This document shows positions 1 to 7,760 of a DNA stretch of 57,843 bases, piece after piece. The stretch lies in contig CALVGQ010000025.1 in assembly GCA_944327135.1 (NCBI GenBank), positions 1 through 57,843 of the forward strand. Direction: 5' to 3'. The position numbers and the translations under genes are program-made. The DNA comes from an uncultured Erysipelotrichaceae bacterium. Lineage in GTDB: Bacteria > Bacillota_I > Bacilli_A > Erysipelotrichales > Erysipelotrichaceae. The notes under the pieces were generated by a model that worked only from the letters and a program-made list of their open reading frames with translations, searched no databases and had not been told where the DNA came from. Position 1 is the stretch's first letter, and each line of letters starts with the position of its first letter.

Positions 1-345
1 CAAAATCGGCGCATTGAATATGTTCAAATTCGTCAGCGAATGGGCCATTTGGTCGCTCGAAGAACTCAGCAAATGGCTTTGGTATTAACACAAAAACAAA
101 AAGAACTTTTTCGGCTTATACAACAAAGGATGGCTGAATCCCGTCAGCAGCTCATTCGTGAGGCGGCGATGCTGGATGCTTATTCCCCTTTAAAAAGTCT
201 AAGCCGCGGATATACATTGACATATTATGAAGGGCATTTATTAAATTCGGTTGATCAGGTTGAATTGGAACAGTCGATCGAAGTAAAGTTATATGATGGA
301 ATGCTGATGGCCCAAGTAACGAAAAAGGAGAAGAATCATGAGTGA
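1..345 (+). CDS. xseA: Exodeoxyribonuclease VII large subunit, C-terminal part (truncated by window edge)
   Basis: The reading frame is open from base 1, so the gene starts upstream of the window and only about 114 C-terminal residues are visible. The visible part has a charged, helical Gln/Arg-rich stretch followed by a segment with YSPLKSLSRGYTL, the conserved end of the XseA family just before the C-terminal beta segment. XseA and XseB form exonuclease VII, which degrades single-stranded DNA in repair. The stop overlaps the xseB start by 8 bases, indicating translational coupling. Identity is secure because xseB, ispA and dxs follow in the usual Bacillota order. Confidence 0.93.
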   Translation, partial: QNRRIEYVQIRQRMGHLVARRTQQMALVLTQKQKELFRLIQQRMAESRQQLIREAAMLDAYSPLKSLSRGYTLTYYEGHLLNSVDQVELEQSIEVKLYDGMLMAQVTKKEKNHE

Positions 346-553
346 AGAAAAGACGTTTGAGGCATCGATGGCCCGCCTAAATGAACTGGTTGCTTTGCTG
401 GAGCGCAATGATACACCTCTGGATGAGACCATTGCCTGCTTCGAAGAAGGATTAAAATTGGTTCAGGAGTTGGAGAAAAAACTGAAGGGTTATGAGAAAA
501 AGGTCGATGCATTAATGAAAGCGAGTGAGGACAATGCTGGAACAATTCAATGA
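338..553 (+). CDS. xseB: Exodeoxyribonuclease VII small subunit
   Basis: A 71-residue protein with the small-subunit signature: FEASMARLNELVALLE near the N-terminus, LDETIACFEEGLKLV in the middle, then a Lys-rich helix. The length is typical of the family. It forms a helical hairpin that binds XseA in exonuclease VII. The start at 338 is preceded by AAAGGAG within the end of xseA, and its 3' end overlaps the start of ispA, so xseA-xseB-ispA is a tightly coupled run. Confidence 0.95.
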   Translation: MSEEKTFEASMARLNELVALLERNDTPLDETIACFEEGLKLVQELEKKLKGYEKKVDALMKASEDNAGTIQ

Positions 554-1376
554 GGCCTTGGCACATGCTCTGGATGGTTTGCCGGATTCGCGAGTCAAGG
601 AAGCCATGAACTATTCTTTGCAGGCAGGGGGAAAACGACTTCGGCCGATGCTTGTTCTGTCTGCCTGTGAAGCATGGGGGGGCAACTGGAAAAAAGCCCT
701 TCCTGCGGCAATTGCCCTAGAAATGGTTCACACATATTCCTTGATTCATGATGATCTTCCGGCCATGGATGATGATGATCTTCGGCGTGGAAAGTTGACC
801 TGCCATCGACAATTTGATGAGGCAACGGCCATTTTGGCGGGGGATGGCCTGCTGACTGAGGCGTTTGCGGTCCTTGCTGCTAGTGCTTTAAGCGATCATC
901 AGAAGGTTGAATGTGTTTCAATCCTGGCAACTGCAGCTGGAAGCAGCGGGATGGTCCTTGGGCAGGTTCTAGATATGGAAGCGGAACATGTTTTAATCGA
1001 GGATCTGAATGAATTGGAACGGATTCATGTGAATAAAACAGGGCAGCTTTTTGCAGCGGCATTAAAGCTTGGCAGCGTTGTAGCTGAAAAAACGGAATAT
1101 ATGGATGTATTGGATCGTCTGGGTAAAATGATGGGGATTGCTTTTCAGATTCAGGATGATATTCTGGATGTAACGCAAAATCAGGAAAGTTTGGGGAAAA
1201 GTAATAGCGATGCGAAAAATCATAAAACGACTTATGTTTCGCTGTTGTCCTTGAAGACTGCGCAGCAGCACATGATGGAAGCCTATCAGAAGACGGAGGA
1301 ACTGCTGAAAATCTTGCCGATTCATGCACATGGGATAGAAAAGATCATACTGGAAATGAAAGTTCGTTTGAAGTAA
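534..1376 (+). CDS. ispA: Farnesyl diphosphate synthase / geranylgeranyl-type polyprenyl synthetase
   Basis: About 280 residues, family length. The first Asp-rich motif DDLPAMDDDD lies at about residues 73-82 and the second, QDDILD, at about 207-212; these bind the Mg-diphosphate of the allylic substrate. GGKRLRP near residue 33 binds isopentenyl diphosphate. It condenses DMAPP/GPP with IPP to make farnesyl diphosphate for undecaprenyl and other isoprenoids. The start is uncertain: ATG at 534 is preceded closely by GTGAGG, and an in-frame GTG at 525 is an alternative. It overlaps xseB and precedes dxs, so isoprenoid precursor synthesis is grouped here. Confidence 0.93.
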   Translation: MLEQFNEALAHALDGLPDSRVKEAMNYSLQAGGKRLRPMLVLSACEAWGGNWKKALPAAIALEMVHTYSLIHDDLPAMDDDDLRRGKLTCHRQFDEATAILAGDGLLTEAFAVLAASALSDHQKVECVSILATAAGSSGMVLGQVLDMEAEHVLIEDLNELERIHVNKTGQLFAAALKLGSVVAEKTEYMDVLDRLGKMMGIAFQIQDDILDVTQNQESLGKSNSDAKNHKTTYVSLLSLKTAQQHMMEAYQKTEELLKILPIHAHGIEKIILEMKVRLK

Positions 1377-1392
1377 AAAAGGAGATGTCTTT

Positions 1393-3258
1393 ATGGATGT
1401 AACCAAGATCAAGGATCCCTCATTTTTAAAGGAATTGAATTCTAAAGAATGTCAGGCCTTAGCGGATGAGATTCGCCGTTTTTTAATAGAAAGCGTCAGT
1501 CGGACTGGAGGGCATCTTTCCAGCAACCTGGGAGTCGTTGAGCTTACAATTGCTTTGCATAAGGTTTTTGATTCCCCCCATGATAAAATCTTTTTTGATG
1601 TTGGACATCAGTGTTACACTCACAAAATTTTGACGGGTCGAGCTGATCAGTTTAAGACCCTGCGCCAGTTTCATGGTTTGTCAGGATTTCAAAAACGATG
1701 TGAAAGCGAACATGATGTTTGGGAAGCAGGACATTCATCAACTTCTTTGAGTGCTGCTTTGGCTATGGCGGTCAGCCGTGATCTCAATCATGAGAATTAT
1801 GCAGTTGTCCCGGTCATTGGAGATGGCTCGATGAGCTCTGGTGAATCGCTGGAAGCGTTGAATCAGATTGGCGAATTGCAGAAAAAGATGATCATTATTT
1901 TTAATGATAATAACATGAGCATTTCACAAAATGTTGGCGCCTTGACGCAGGCTTTTTCACGTCTGCGGACTTCCAATTCTTATACAGGGTTTAAAGAAGA
2001 TCTTCGTCGGGTTTTAAATAAAAATGATCTTGGTCAATCCGTATTGAATGGCCTGACCATTTTTAAAGACAATATTAAAAAAGGGATCATCGAGGCGGGT
2101 ATTTTTGATGAATTTAATTTAGATTATTTAGGCCCGGTAGATGGTCATAACATCAAAGAATTGATTCGTATCTTAAAAGTTGCCAAAAATAACAAGGGGC
2201 CCGTGGTCGTTCATGTCTTAACAAAAAAAGGAAAAGGATACCCATTTTGTGAAGAGGATACAGAAGGAAAATGGCATGGTGTCTCTTCGTTCAATCCCAA
2301 AACTGGAATCAGTTATTCTACGACACCGGAAGGACACTTATCATGGAGCAGCATTTTTAGTGAAACCTTGGTTCGAATGGCAAAGGAAGACAAGCAGATT
2401 TGTGCGATCACACCTGCAATGATCACTGGCAGCAAGTTAGAGAAATTTTTTGCTTTGTATCCAGATCGCTCGTTTGATTGCGGGATTGCAGAAGAACACG
2501 CTGCTACTTTCGCAGCAGGTTTGGCGCTGTCAGGACAGCGGCCGTTTCTTTCCTTGTATTCTTCTTTTTTGCAGCGCGCGTATGATCAGATCAATCACGA
2601 CATTTGCAGGATGGATCTTCCGGTCGTGATTGGGATCGACCGGGCGGGACTGGTTGGAGAAGACGGAGATACGCATCATGGGGTGTTTGATATCGGTCTT
2701 TTGCGTTGCCTTCCTAAGATGATTCTGGCTCAGCCGAAAGATTCGCGTGAAGCACAAAAGCTGCTTTACACAGCAATGCAGCAATCGCATCCTTTTGCGA
2801 TTCGATATCCGCGCGGGACTGTGGTTTATGATGAACTGGAACAACTGGAGATGCTGCCGATTGGTTCTTGGACTTTCTTTAATGATCATCCAGATCATCG
2901 CTGTGTCGTGGTCAGCTATGGCCCGGATGTCGATCGGATCTTGTCTAAGGTCATTGCAAATGATCTTCCTGTTACCGTAGTCAATGCTCGTTTTTTAAAA
3001 CCATTAGATGAAACGGCTATGGTTGAGTTGGCCCAACGGCATCTTCCTGTTATTGTTTATGAAACCGATATGCTTGCGGGCGGCTTATCCAGCGCGATGC
3101 TGGAATGGGCGAATGACCATGGATGTTTACTTCCATTGAAACGAATCGGAATTGCCGATCGGTATGTGGAGCACGGTTCGATCAATCAAATCAAAACAGC
3201 AGTTCAGATTGATATCAATACGCTTTTTGATCAGATCCGGATTTTGCTGGAGAGATAA
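1393..3258 (+). CDS. dxs: 1-deoxy-D-xylulose-5-phosphate synthase
   Basis: 621 residues, the family length. It is a thiamine-diphosphate transketolase-like enzyme joining pyruvate and glyceraldehyde-3-phosphate, the first step of the MEP isoprenoid pathway. The N-terminal part has GHQCYTHKILTGR and the ThDP-binding GDGSMSSGE at about residue 143 with a later Asn pair. The middle Pyr domain has CGIAEEHAATFAAGLA with the catalytic Glu and DRAGLVGEDGDTHHG. A transketolase C-terminal domain follows. AAGGAG sits just before the ATG. It lies 16 bases after ispA and 20 before recN; the tlyA and argR genes often found between dxs and recN are absent here. Confidence 0.96.
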   Translation: MDVTKIKDPSFLKELNSKECQALADEIRRFLIESVSRTGGHLSSNLGVVELTIALHKVFDSPHDKIFFDVGHQCYTHKILTGRADQFKTLRQFHGLSGFQKRCESEHDVWEAGHSSTSLSAALAMAVSRDLNHENYAVVPVIGDGSMSSGESLEALNQIGELQKKMIIIFNDNNMSISQNVGALTQAFSRLRTSNSYTGFKEDLRRVLNKNDLGQSVLNGLTIFKDNIKKGIIEAGIFDEFNLDYLGPVDGHNIKELIRILKVAKNNKGPVVVHVLTKKGKGYPFCEEDTEGKWHGVSSFNPKTGISYSTTPEGHLSWSSIFSETLVRMAKEDKQICAITPAMITGSKLEKFFALYPDRSFDCGIAEEHAATFAAGLALSGQRPFLSLYSSFLQRAYDQINHDICRMDLPVVIGIDRAGLVGEDGDTHHGVFDIGLLRCLPKMILAQPKDSREAQKLLYTAMQQSHPFAIRYPRGTVVYDELEQLEMLPIGSWTFFNDHPDHRCVVVSYGPDVDRILSKVIANDLPVTVVNARFLKPLDETAMVELAQRHLPVIVYETDMLAGGLSSAMLEWANDHGCLLPLKRIGIADRYVEHGSINQIKTAVQIDINTLFDQIRILLER

Positions 3259-3278
3259 CAGAAAGGGGAAAAATAATC

Positions 3279-4934
3279 ATGCTGAAAAATCTTTTTGTCA
3301 AAGATTTTGTGTTGATCGATGAATGCTATTTGGAATTTGATCGTGGTTTCAGTGCTTTTACAGGTGAAACTGGAGCAGGAAAATCTCTTTTGATCGATGC
3401 GATGTGTTTATTAGCGGGTGAACGGGCCAGTGCTTCGTTTGTTAAACAGAACGCATCCAAGGCGATTGTCGAAGGAACATTGGAGATAGAAGAAGGTTCA
3501 GCCGTTTCTATGATTTTAAAAGAAGCAGGTTATCCGATTGGAAACAGACTCACGTTGCGCCGTGAAATTGGTCATGATGGAAAAAGCAGTGTCTTGATCA
3601 ATGGTCGCCCGGCGACATTAGCTCTATTAAAAGAATGCGTCCAGCATGAGATCGATATTCATAGTCAGCATGATACCCAATATCTTTTGAATAAAAACAG
3701 TCAGCTGCAGCTTTTGGACCGATTCGTTAAAAATGAACTCCTGATAGAAACTGTTCGACAGCGCTATGCTTGTCTTCATCAGCTGGAAATGGAATATCAA
3801 AAAGCTCTCAATACGACGTATAATGAAAACGATTTGGCTTTTATTCAGGCGGAAATTGATGAAATTCAAACAGCATCATTGAAGGCTCAGGAAGAAGAAG
3901 AACTGATTCTACGTCAAAGAGAGATTCAGCAATTTGAAAAAACTTTTCAGCGGTTAAATGAAGCGGTCATGCTGCTGGAAGAAAATGATGGAGTGAACGA
4001 GAAACTGTATCAAGCAGTGCGCAGCCTTTCTGATTTAAAAGGCCAACGCTTAGAAGAGTTGCATCAATGCCTTTTGGAACATTACAATGAGGTCGTGGAT
4101 ATTAGTGAACAGCTGAAGGATTATATTGGAGAAATGGAAGTCAGTGAAGAAGAGCTCAATGCAATTCAAGGAAGACTTTATGAAATTCAGCGTTTGAAGC
4201 GAAAATACGGACCGACGATCGAGGCTGTTTTAAAAAGGCAGGAAGAAATGCAGCAACAGATCCAGCTGATTGTCAATCGACAAGCTTATATGGACCAAAT
4301 GGAATCGCGAATACAGAAAGCCAGAGCAGAATTTATGGAAAAAGCAGAGGAGCTTTCCGTATTGCGGCATCAAGCAGCATTATACCTAGAAAAAGAAATT
4401 GAGAAGCACTGCCGGGATCTGATGCTTCCGCATGCTCGATTTGTCGTGGATTTTCAGCAATCAGAAGGAAGTGCAAGCGGGATCGACGATTTGGAGTTTT
4501 ACATCAGCATGAATCCCGGAGAAATGCCTCGTCCCTTAGCACGGGTTGCCAGTGGAGGAGAGCTGTCTCGGCTGATGCTGGGAATGAAGACGATTTTTAC
4601 ACGTTTGCAAGGCATTCAGACCGTTATTTTTGATGAAATTGATACCGGCGTTTCTGGTGCGGTGGCCTCAGCGATTGGAAGAAAAATGAAGGCACTGTCC
4701 CAGGATGCTCAGGTTTTTTCAGTAACGCACCTGGCTCAAGTAGCGGCTTGTGCCCAAAATCATTATCTGGTTAAGAAAAAGATGACGGAAACTTCGACAA
4801 CGACGGAGGTGGTCCTTCTTTCGCCCCAGCTGCGAATTGAGCAGCTTGCCCTGATTGCTTCTGGAACAATCAGTCCGGCTAGTCTTTCGGCAGCAGAAGA
4901 ACTGCTTGAAAACAGTCAGAAGAGCAGGGAATAA
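3279..4934 (+). CDS. recN: DNA repair protein RecN
   Basis: 551 residues. An SMC-like ATPase with Walker A GETGAGKS at about residues 29-36, two long coiled-coil arms (about residues 150-370) rich in Glu/Gln, then the ABC signature VASGGELSRLMLGMK and Walker B TVIFDEIDTGVSG. The D-loop/His switch follows in VTHLAQVAA. RecN acts early at double-strand breaks in the cytoplasm and organises broken ends. It sits in the conserved ispA-dxs-recN order of Bacillota and ends just before a promoter that drives the rimP operon. Confidence 0.95.
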   Translation: MLKNLFVKDFVLIDECYLEFDRGFSAFTGETGAGKSLLIDAMCLLAGERASASFVKQNASKAIVEGTLEIEEGSAVSMILKEAGYPIGNRLTLRREIGHDGKSSVLINGRPATLALLKECVQHEIDIHSQHDTQYLLNKNSQLQLLDRFVKNELLIETVRQRYACLHQLEMEYQKALNTTYNENDLAFIQAEIDEIQTASLKAQEEEELILRQREIQQFEKTFQRLNEAVMLLEENDGVNEKLYQAVRSLSDLKGQRLEELHQCLLEHYNEVVDISEQLKDYIGEMEVSEEELNAIQGRLYEIQRLKRKYGPTIEAVLKRQEEMQQQIQLIVNRQAYMDQMESRIQKARAEFMEKAEELSVLRHQAALYLEKEIEKHCRDLMLPHARFVVDFQQSEGSASGIDDLEFYISMNPGEMPRPLARVASGGELSRLMLGMKTIFTRLQGIQTVIFDEIDTGVSGAVASAIGRKMKALSQDAQVFSVTHLAQVAACAQNHYLVKKKMTETSTTTEVVLLSPQLRIEQLALIASGTISPASLSAAEELLENSQKSRE

Positions 4935-4966
4935 GAAGAGTTGTGTTGAAATTTATTTAGAAAGAC

Positions 4967-4995
4967 TTGCATTTTTATAATAAATTCGGTATGAT
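4967..4995 (+). promoter_or_regulatory. Sigma-A promoter of the rimP-nusA-infB operon
   Basis: TTGCAT (4967-4972) and TATGAT (4990-4995) are separated by 17 bases, a near-consensus vegetative promoter. It lies in the short gap after recN, upstream of the rimP leader hairpin, and would start transcription near 5002. Confidence 0.75.
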
Positions 4996-5013
4996 ATGAG
5001 TGTTGAAAGAAAC

Positions 5014-5037
5014 AAGGAGTGGTGAGAGCCACTCCTT
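5014..5037 (+). promoter_or_regulatory. Leader hairpin upstream of rimP
   Basis: AAGGAGTGG (5014-5022) and CCACTCCTT (5029-5037) form a perfect 9-bp stem with a 6-base loop, placed about 12 bases after the expected transcription start. It is followed by CAATTTTG rather than a clean U-run, so it resembles a weak attenuator or a 5'-stabilising stem more than a strong terminator. Confidence 0.6.
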
Positions 5038-5059
5038 CAATTTTGTTCAGGAGAGGAAA

Positions 5060-5521
5060 ATGGAGAAGCTAGAACAGATCAAACAACAAATTCAGCCTGT
5101 TTTGGATCAGTTTAATGTTGAGCTGTATGAAATGAACTGGCAAAAAGCTAAAAAATCAACTACCCTTCAGATTGCAATCATGCATGAAGATGGCAGCATG
5201 GATCTGGATACCTGTGCGAATGTTTCAGAAAAGATCTCTGAGCTGTTAGATCAGCTGGATCTTGTTGAGGAAGAATATTTTCTTGAAGTCTGTTCGCCTG
5301 GTGCAGAACGCCTGCTTCGTAACGAAAAAGAGGTGGCAGCTGCCCTCGGGAAAAAGGTCGCAGTAACTTTAAAACAGGAAATCAAAGGAATGAAAGAGGT
5401 CAATGGTATTTTGAAGACTTTTTCAGATGGCTTGGTCGAGGTTGAATACCGTGAGAAAGCGGTCGTACGAAGACTGGATATTCCTTATGAATCTATTGAT
5501 AAAATCCGTTTAGCAGTTTAA
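5060..5521 (+). CDS. rimP: Ribosome maturation factor RimP
   Basis: 153 residues. It has the two RimP domains: an alpha/beta N-terminal half with the conserved segment around LDLVEEEYFLEVCSPGAERLL (split here as LDLVEEEYFLEV and CSPGAERLL) and a C-terminal Sm-like beta barrel. RimP is needed for maturation of the 30S subunit. The start at 5060 has AGGAGAGG immediately upstream; an upstream in-frame start at 5000 would lie at the transcription start and is unlikely. The stop codon overlaps an ATG at 5521. It is first in the rimP-nusA-rnpM-rplGA-infB-rbfA operon. Confidence 0.94.
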   Translation: MEKLEQIKQQIQPVLDQFNVELYEMNWQKAKKSTTLQIAIMHEDGSMDLDTCANVSEKISELLDQLDLVEEEYFLEVCSPGAERLLRNEKEVAAALGKKVAVTLKQEIKGMKEVNGILKTFSDGLVEVEYREKAVVRRLDIPYESIDKIRLAV

Positions 5522-5544
5522 TGAGTTTGAAGGAGAATACGGAA

Positions 5545-7188
5545 ATGAATTTAAAAGATTTACTCAAAGCAATGCAGTCGATTGAAGAGGATCGGAAAGT
5601 ATCCAAAGAAATTGTCATTGAAGCCCTCAAGGAAGCTTTGGCTAAAGCCTATCGCAAACACATTGATATTCCGGATGTGATGGTCCGTGTCGATGTCAAT
5701 GAAAAAAGTGGAGAAATCAAAGTGTTCCAGCAATATAACATTGTTGAAGAAGTAGAAGATGATGAACTGGAGGTCTCTTTGGAAGATGCTCACCGTCTGA
5801 ATCCAGAACTTCAGATTGGTGAATTGTTGGAAAAAGAGGTATCGATTGCTAATTTAGGGCGGGCAGCGGCATTGTTGGCTAAAAATGTCATGAAGCAGAA
5901 AATTCGTGAAGCAGAGAAGCAAGCGGTTTATGATGAATACATTGATTTGTTGGATGAGATGGTTTTTGGCTTGGTTGAATCGGTAGAAGAAAAATTTGTA
6001 GTCGTAAATTTGGGAAAAACGATGGCAATCATGCCACGAGCTGCTCAGATGCCGAATGAAACCTATCGTGAAGGACAAAATATTCGCGTGTTGATTACAG
6101 AATGTAACAATCAAAGCAAAGGCGGGGCTCAGGTTCTGGTATCTCGGGCTGATGCGAATTTAGTACGACGGCTGTTTGAAAAGGAAGTACCGGAAATTTA
6201 TGAAGGCATTGTCGAAATCAAAGCGATTGCTCGTGAAGCGGGAGAAAGGACTAAAATGGCAGTATATTCTTCCAATCCAGATGTGGATCCAATTGGGGCT
6301 TGTATCGGACCGCGAGGATCTCGTGTTCAGGTAATTATTGATGAGCTGAAGGGAGAAAAAATTGACATTTTTGAATGGAGCGATAATATTCAGGAATTGA
6401 TTAAAAACGCTTTAGCTCCAGCACAGGTTTTAGCTGTCCTTCCAACAGAAGATAAGCGAAGTCTGCTGGTTGTGGTGGATGATAATCAGCTTAGTCTGGC
6501 AATTGGAAAGAAAGGAAAAAATGCTCGTTTAGCTGTTAAACTGACGGGAATGAAAATTGACATCAAAACCAAAGCAGATGTGGAGGAAATGGGAATCGAT
6601 TGGAAAGCGAAAATGCTTGAGTTTGCTGCTGAACAAAAACGGCTGGCTGATCAAAAGGCTGCAGAGGAATATCTGGCTAAACAGGTTGGATTGAATGAGG
6701 TGACAGAAGCCTTCTCTGAAGAGGATCGTAATGGTATTGAACCTGAAGAAAATGGTTTCACTGCCCCGGAAGTGATCGAATCGAAGGAAGAAACGAAAGA
6801 AGCTGCCGTTTCTGAGGAACAGTCTTCAATTCTGGTGGAAGAAACAAAGGAGCAAGAACAACAAAGCCAAGAACCAGAAAAAGTCCGTCCGGTCAAAAAA
6901 GAACGAGAGCGCAAGGAATACGTATCCCGTTTTGAAAAGTTGGCAGATGCTTCGATCAAGAGCCAACCGGAACCAGCTCCTTCTCGTAAACGGAAAGGAC
7001 CAAAGGATGAAGATCGCAAGCTTCGCCTGAAAGATCTAAAGAAGGACAAAGATTATGAATTGAAACCGGTTTATTCAGAAGAAGAACTAGAAGAGATCCG
7101 GAAGCAGCAGGAATTGGAAGAGGCTAATTCTTGGATTGAAGATGATATCGATTTTGATGAGTACGAAGAATTTTATGATAAAGACTAG
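5545..7188 (+). CDS. nusA: Transcription termination/antitermination protein NusA, with long C-terminal extension
   Basis: 547 residues. The N-terminal RNA-polymerase-binding domain comes first, then S1 (around the GLVESVEEKFVVVNLG segment) and two KH domains (GACIGPRGSRVQ and LAIGKKGKNARLAVKLTG). These account for about 355 residues, close to the whole of Bacillus NusA. The remaining roughly 190 residues are charged and low-complexity: acidic Glu-rich, then Lys/Arg-rich, ending in an acidic WIEDDIDFDEYEEFYDKD. The start at 5545 is preceded by AAGGAG and aligns with family N-termini; 5521 overlaps the rimP stop and is less likely. It modulates pausing, termination and antitermination. Confidence 0.95.
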   Translation: MNLKDLLKAMQSIEEDRKVSKEIVIEALKEALAKAYRKHIDIPDVMVRVDVNEKSGEIKVFQQYNIVEEVEDDELEVSLEDAHRLNPELQIGELLEKEVSIANLGRAAALLAKNVMKQKIREAEKQAVYDEYIDLLDEMVFGLVESVEEKFVVVNLGKTMAIMPRAAQMPNETYREGQNIRVLITECNNQSKGGAQVLVSRADANLVRRLFEKEVPEIYEGIVEIKAIAREAGERTKMAVYSSNPDVDPIGACIGPRGSRVQVIIDELKGEKIDIFEWSDNIQELIKNALAPAQVLAVLPTEDKRSLLVVVDDNQLSLAIGKKGKNARLAVKLTGMKIDIKTKADVEEMGIDWKAKMLEFAAEQKRLADQKAAEEYLAKQVGLNEVTEAFSEEDRNGIEPEENGFTAPEVIESKEETKEAAVSEEQSSILVEETKEQEQQSQEPEKVRPVKKERERKEYVSRFEKLADASIKSQPEPAPSRKRKGPKDEDRKLRLKDLKKDKDYELKPVYSEEELEEIRKQQELEEANSWIEDDIDFDEYEEFYDKD

Positions 7189-7202
7189 GGAAGGAAAGTA
7201 AA

Positions 7203-7463
7203 ATGAAAAAAATTCCCATGAGAAAATGTGTAGCAACTCAGCAGCAGGCTCCAAAAAAAGAGCTGCTAAGAATTGTTCGCTGCCCTGATGGAACGATTGC
7301 GGTTGATGTGAGCGGACGGATGAACGGACGGGGAGCGTATCTGCTGAAAACCGATGAAGCTGTAACGATTGCGCGTAAAAAGAAATGCCTGGATCGTGCT
7401 CTGGAGTGTCCTGTTGAAGATGCAGTTTATGAAAGGATTCTTGAAGTAATCCATGGAAAATAA
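7203..7463 (+). CDS. rnpM: YlxR/RnpM family RNA-binding protein
   Basis: 86 residues with the YlxR motif set: KIPMRKCVATQQQAPKKELLRIVR at the N-terminus (key residues R-x-C, K-K-E-L-L-R), then DVSGRMNGRGAYL. The family is known to bind RNase P RNA and modulate its activity (RnpM). AAGGAAAG precedes the ATG. It lies between nusA and rplGA as in Bacillus and overlaps the next gene by 11 bases. Confidence 0.93.
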   Translation: MKKIPMRKCVATQQQAPKKELLRIVRCPDGTIAVDVSGRMNGRGAYLLKTDEAVTIARKKKCLDRALECPVEDAVYERILEVIHGK

Positions 7464-7749
7464 ATTGCATGGAGCGCTTGGATTAGCGGCTCGTGCCAGA
7501 AAAATCGCAGTTGGTGAAACGGCAGTGGAACTGATTTGTTCTAAAAAAGCAAAACTGGTTTTTTTAGCAAATAACAGTTCAGAGCGAACGCACAGTCGAA
7601 TTCTTCACATTTGCAATTCATGTGGAGTTCCTTGTATTGACCGATACAGCAGTGAAGAAATCTCAGAAGCAATCGGTCAATGGAATCGGATGACTGTAGC
7701 GATTATGGATGAAAGAATGGCCAAAGCTATTTTGAATTGCTTGAAATGA
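7453..7749 (+). CDS. rplGA: L7Ae-family ribosomal-associated protein YlxQ
   Basis: 98 residues, of the L7Ae/L30e/S12e/Gadd45 RNA-binding fold. The segment [20 protein letters not shown] and the central [17 protein letters not shown] are typical of YlxQ. Family members bind kink-turn RNA. It overlaps rnpM and precedes infB, the conserved operon position. The C-terminal part is divergent but complete, and the length is normal. Confidence 0.9.
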   Translation: MENKLHGALGLAARARKIAVGETAVELICSKKAKLVFLANNSSERTHSRILHICNSCGVPCIDRYSSEEISEAIGQWNRMTVAIMDERMAKAILNCLK

Positions 7750-7760
7750 GGTGTAAAGAC

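Noticed and set aside
880..1329. 149-codon minus-strand frame opposite ispA
   Set aside because: ispA is well supported by catalytic motifs in the other frame; the antisense frame has no recognisable domain or ribosome binding site.
6651..7049. Long open frame on the minus strand opposite the NusA tail
   Set aside because: It mirrors the low-complexity, Glu/Lys-rich coding sequence of nusA; no ribosome binding site or family match, and its Ser/Arg-rich composition is an artefact.
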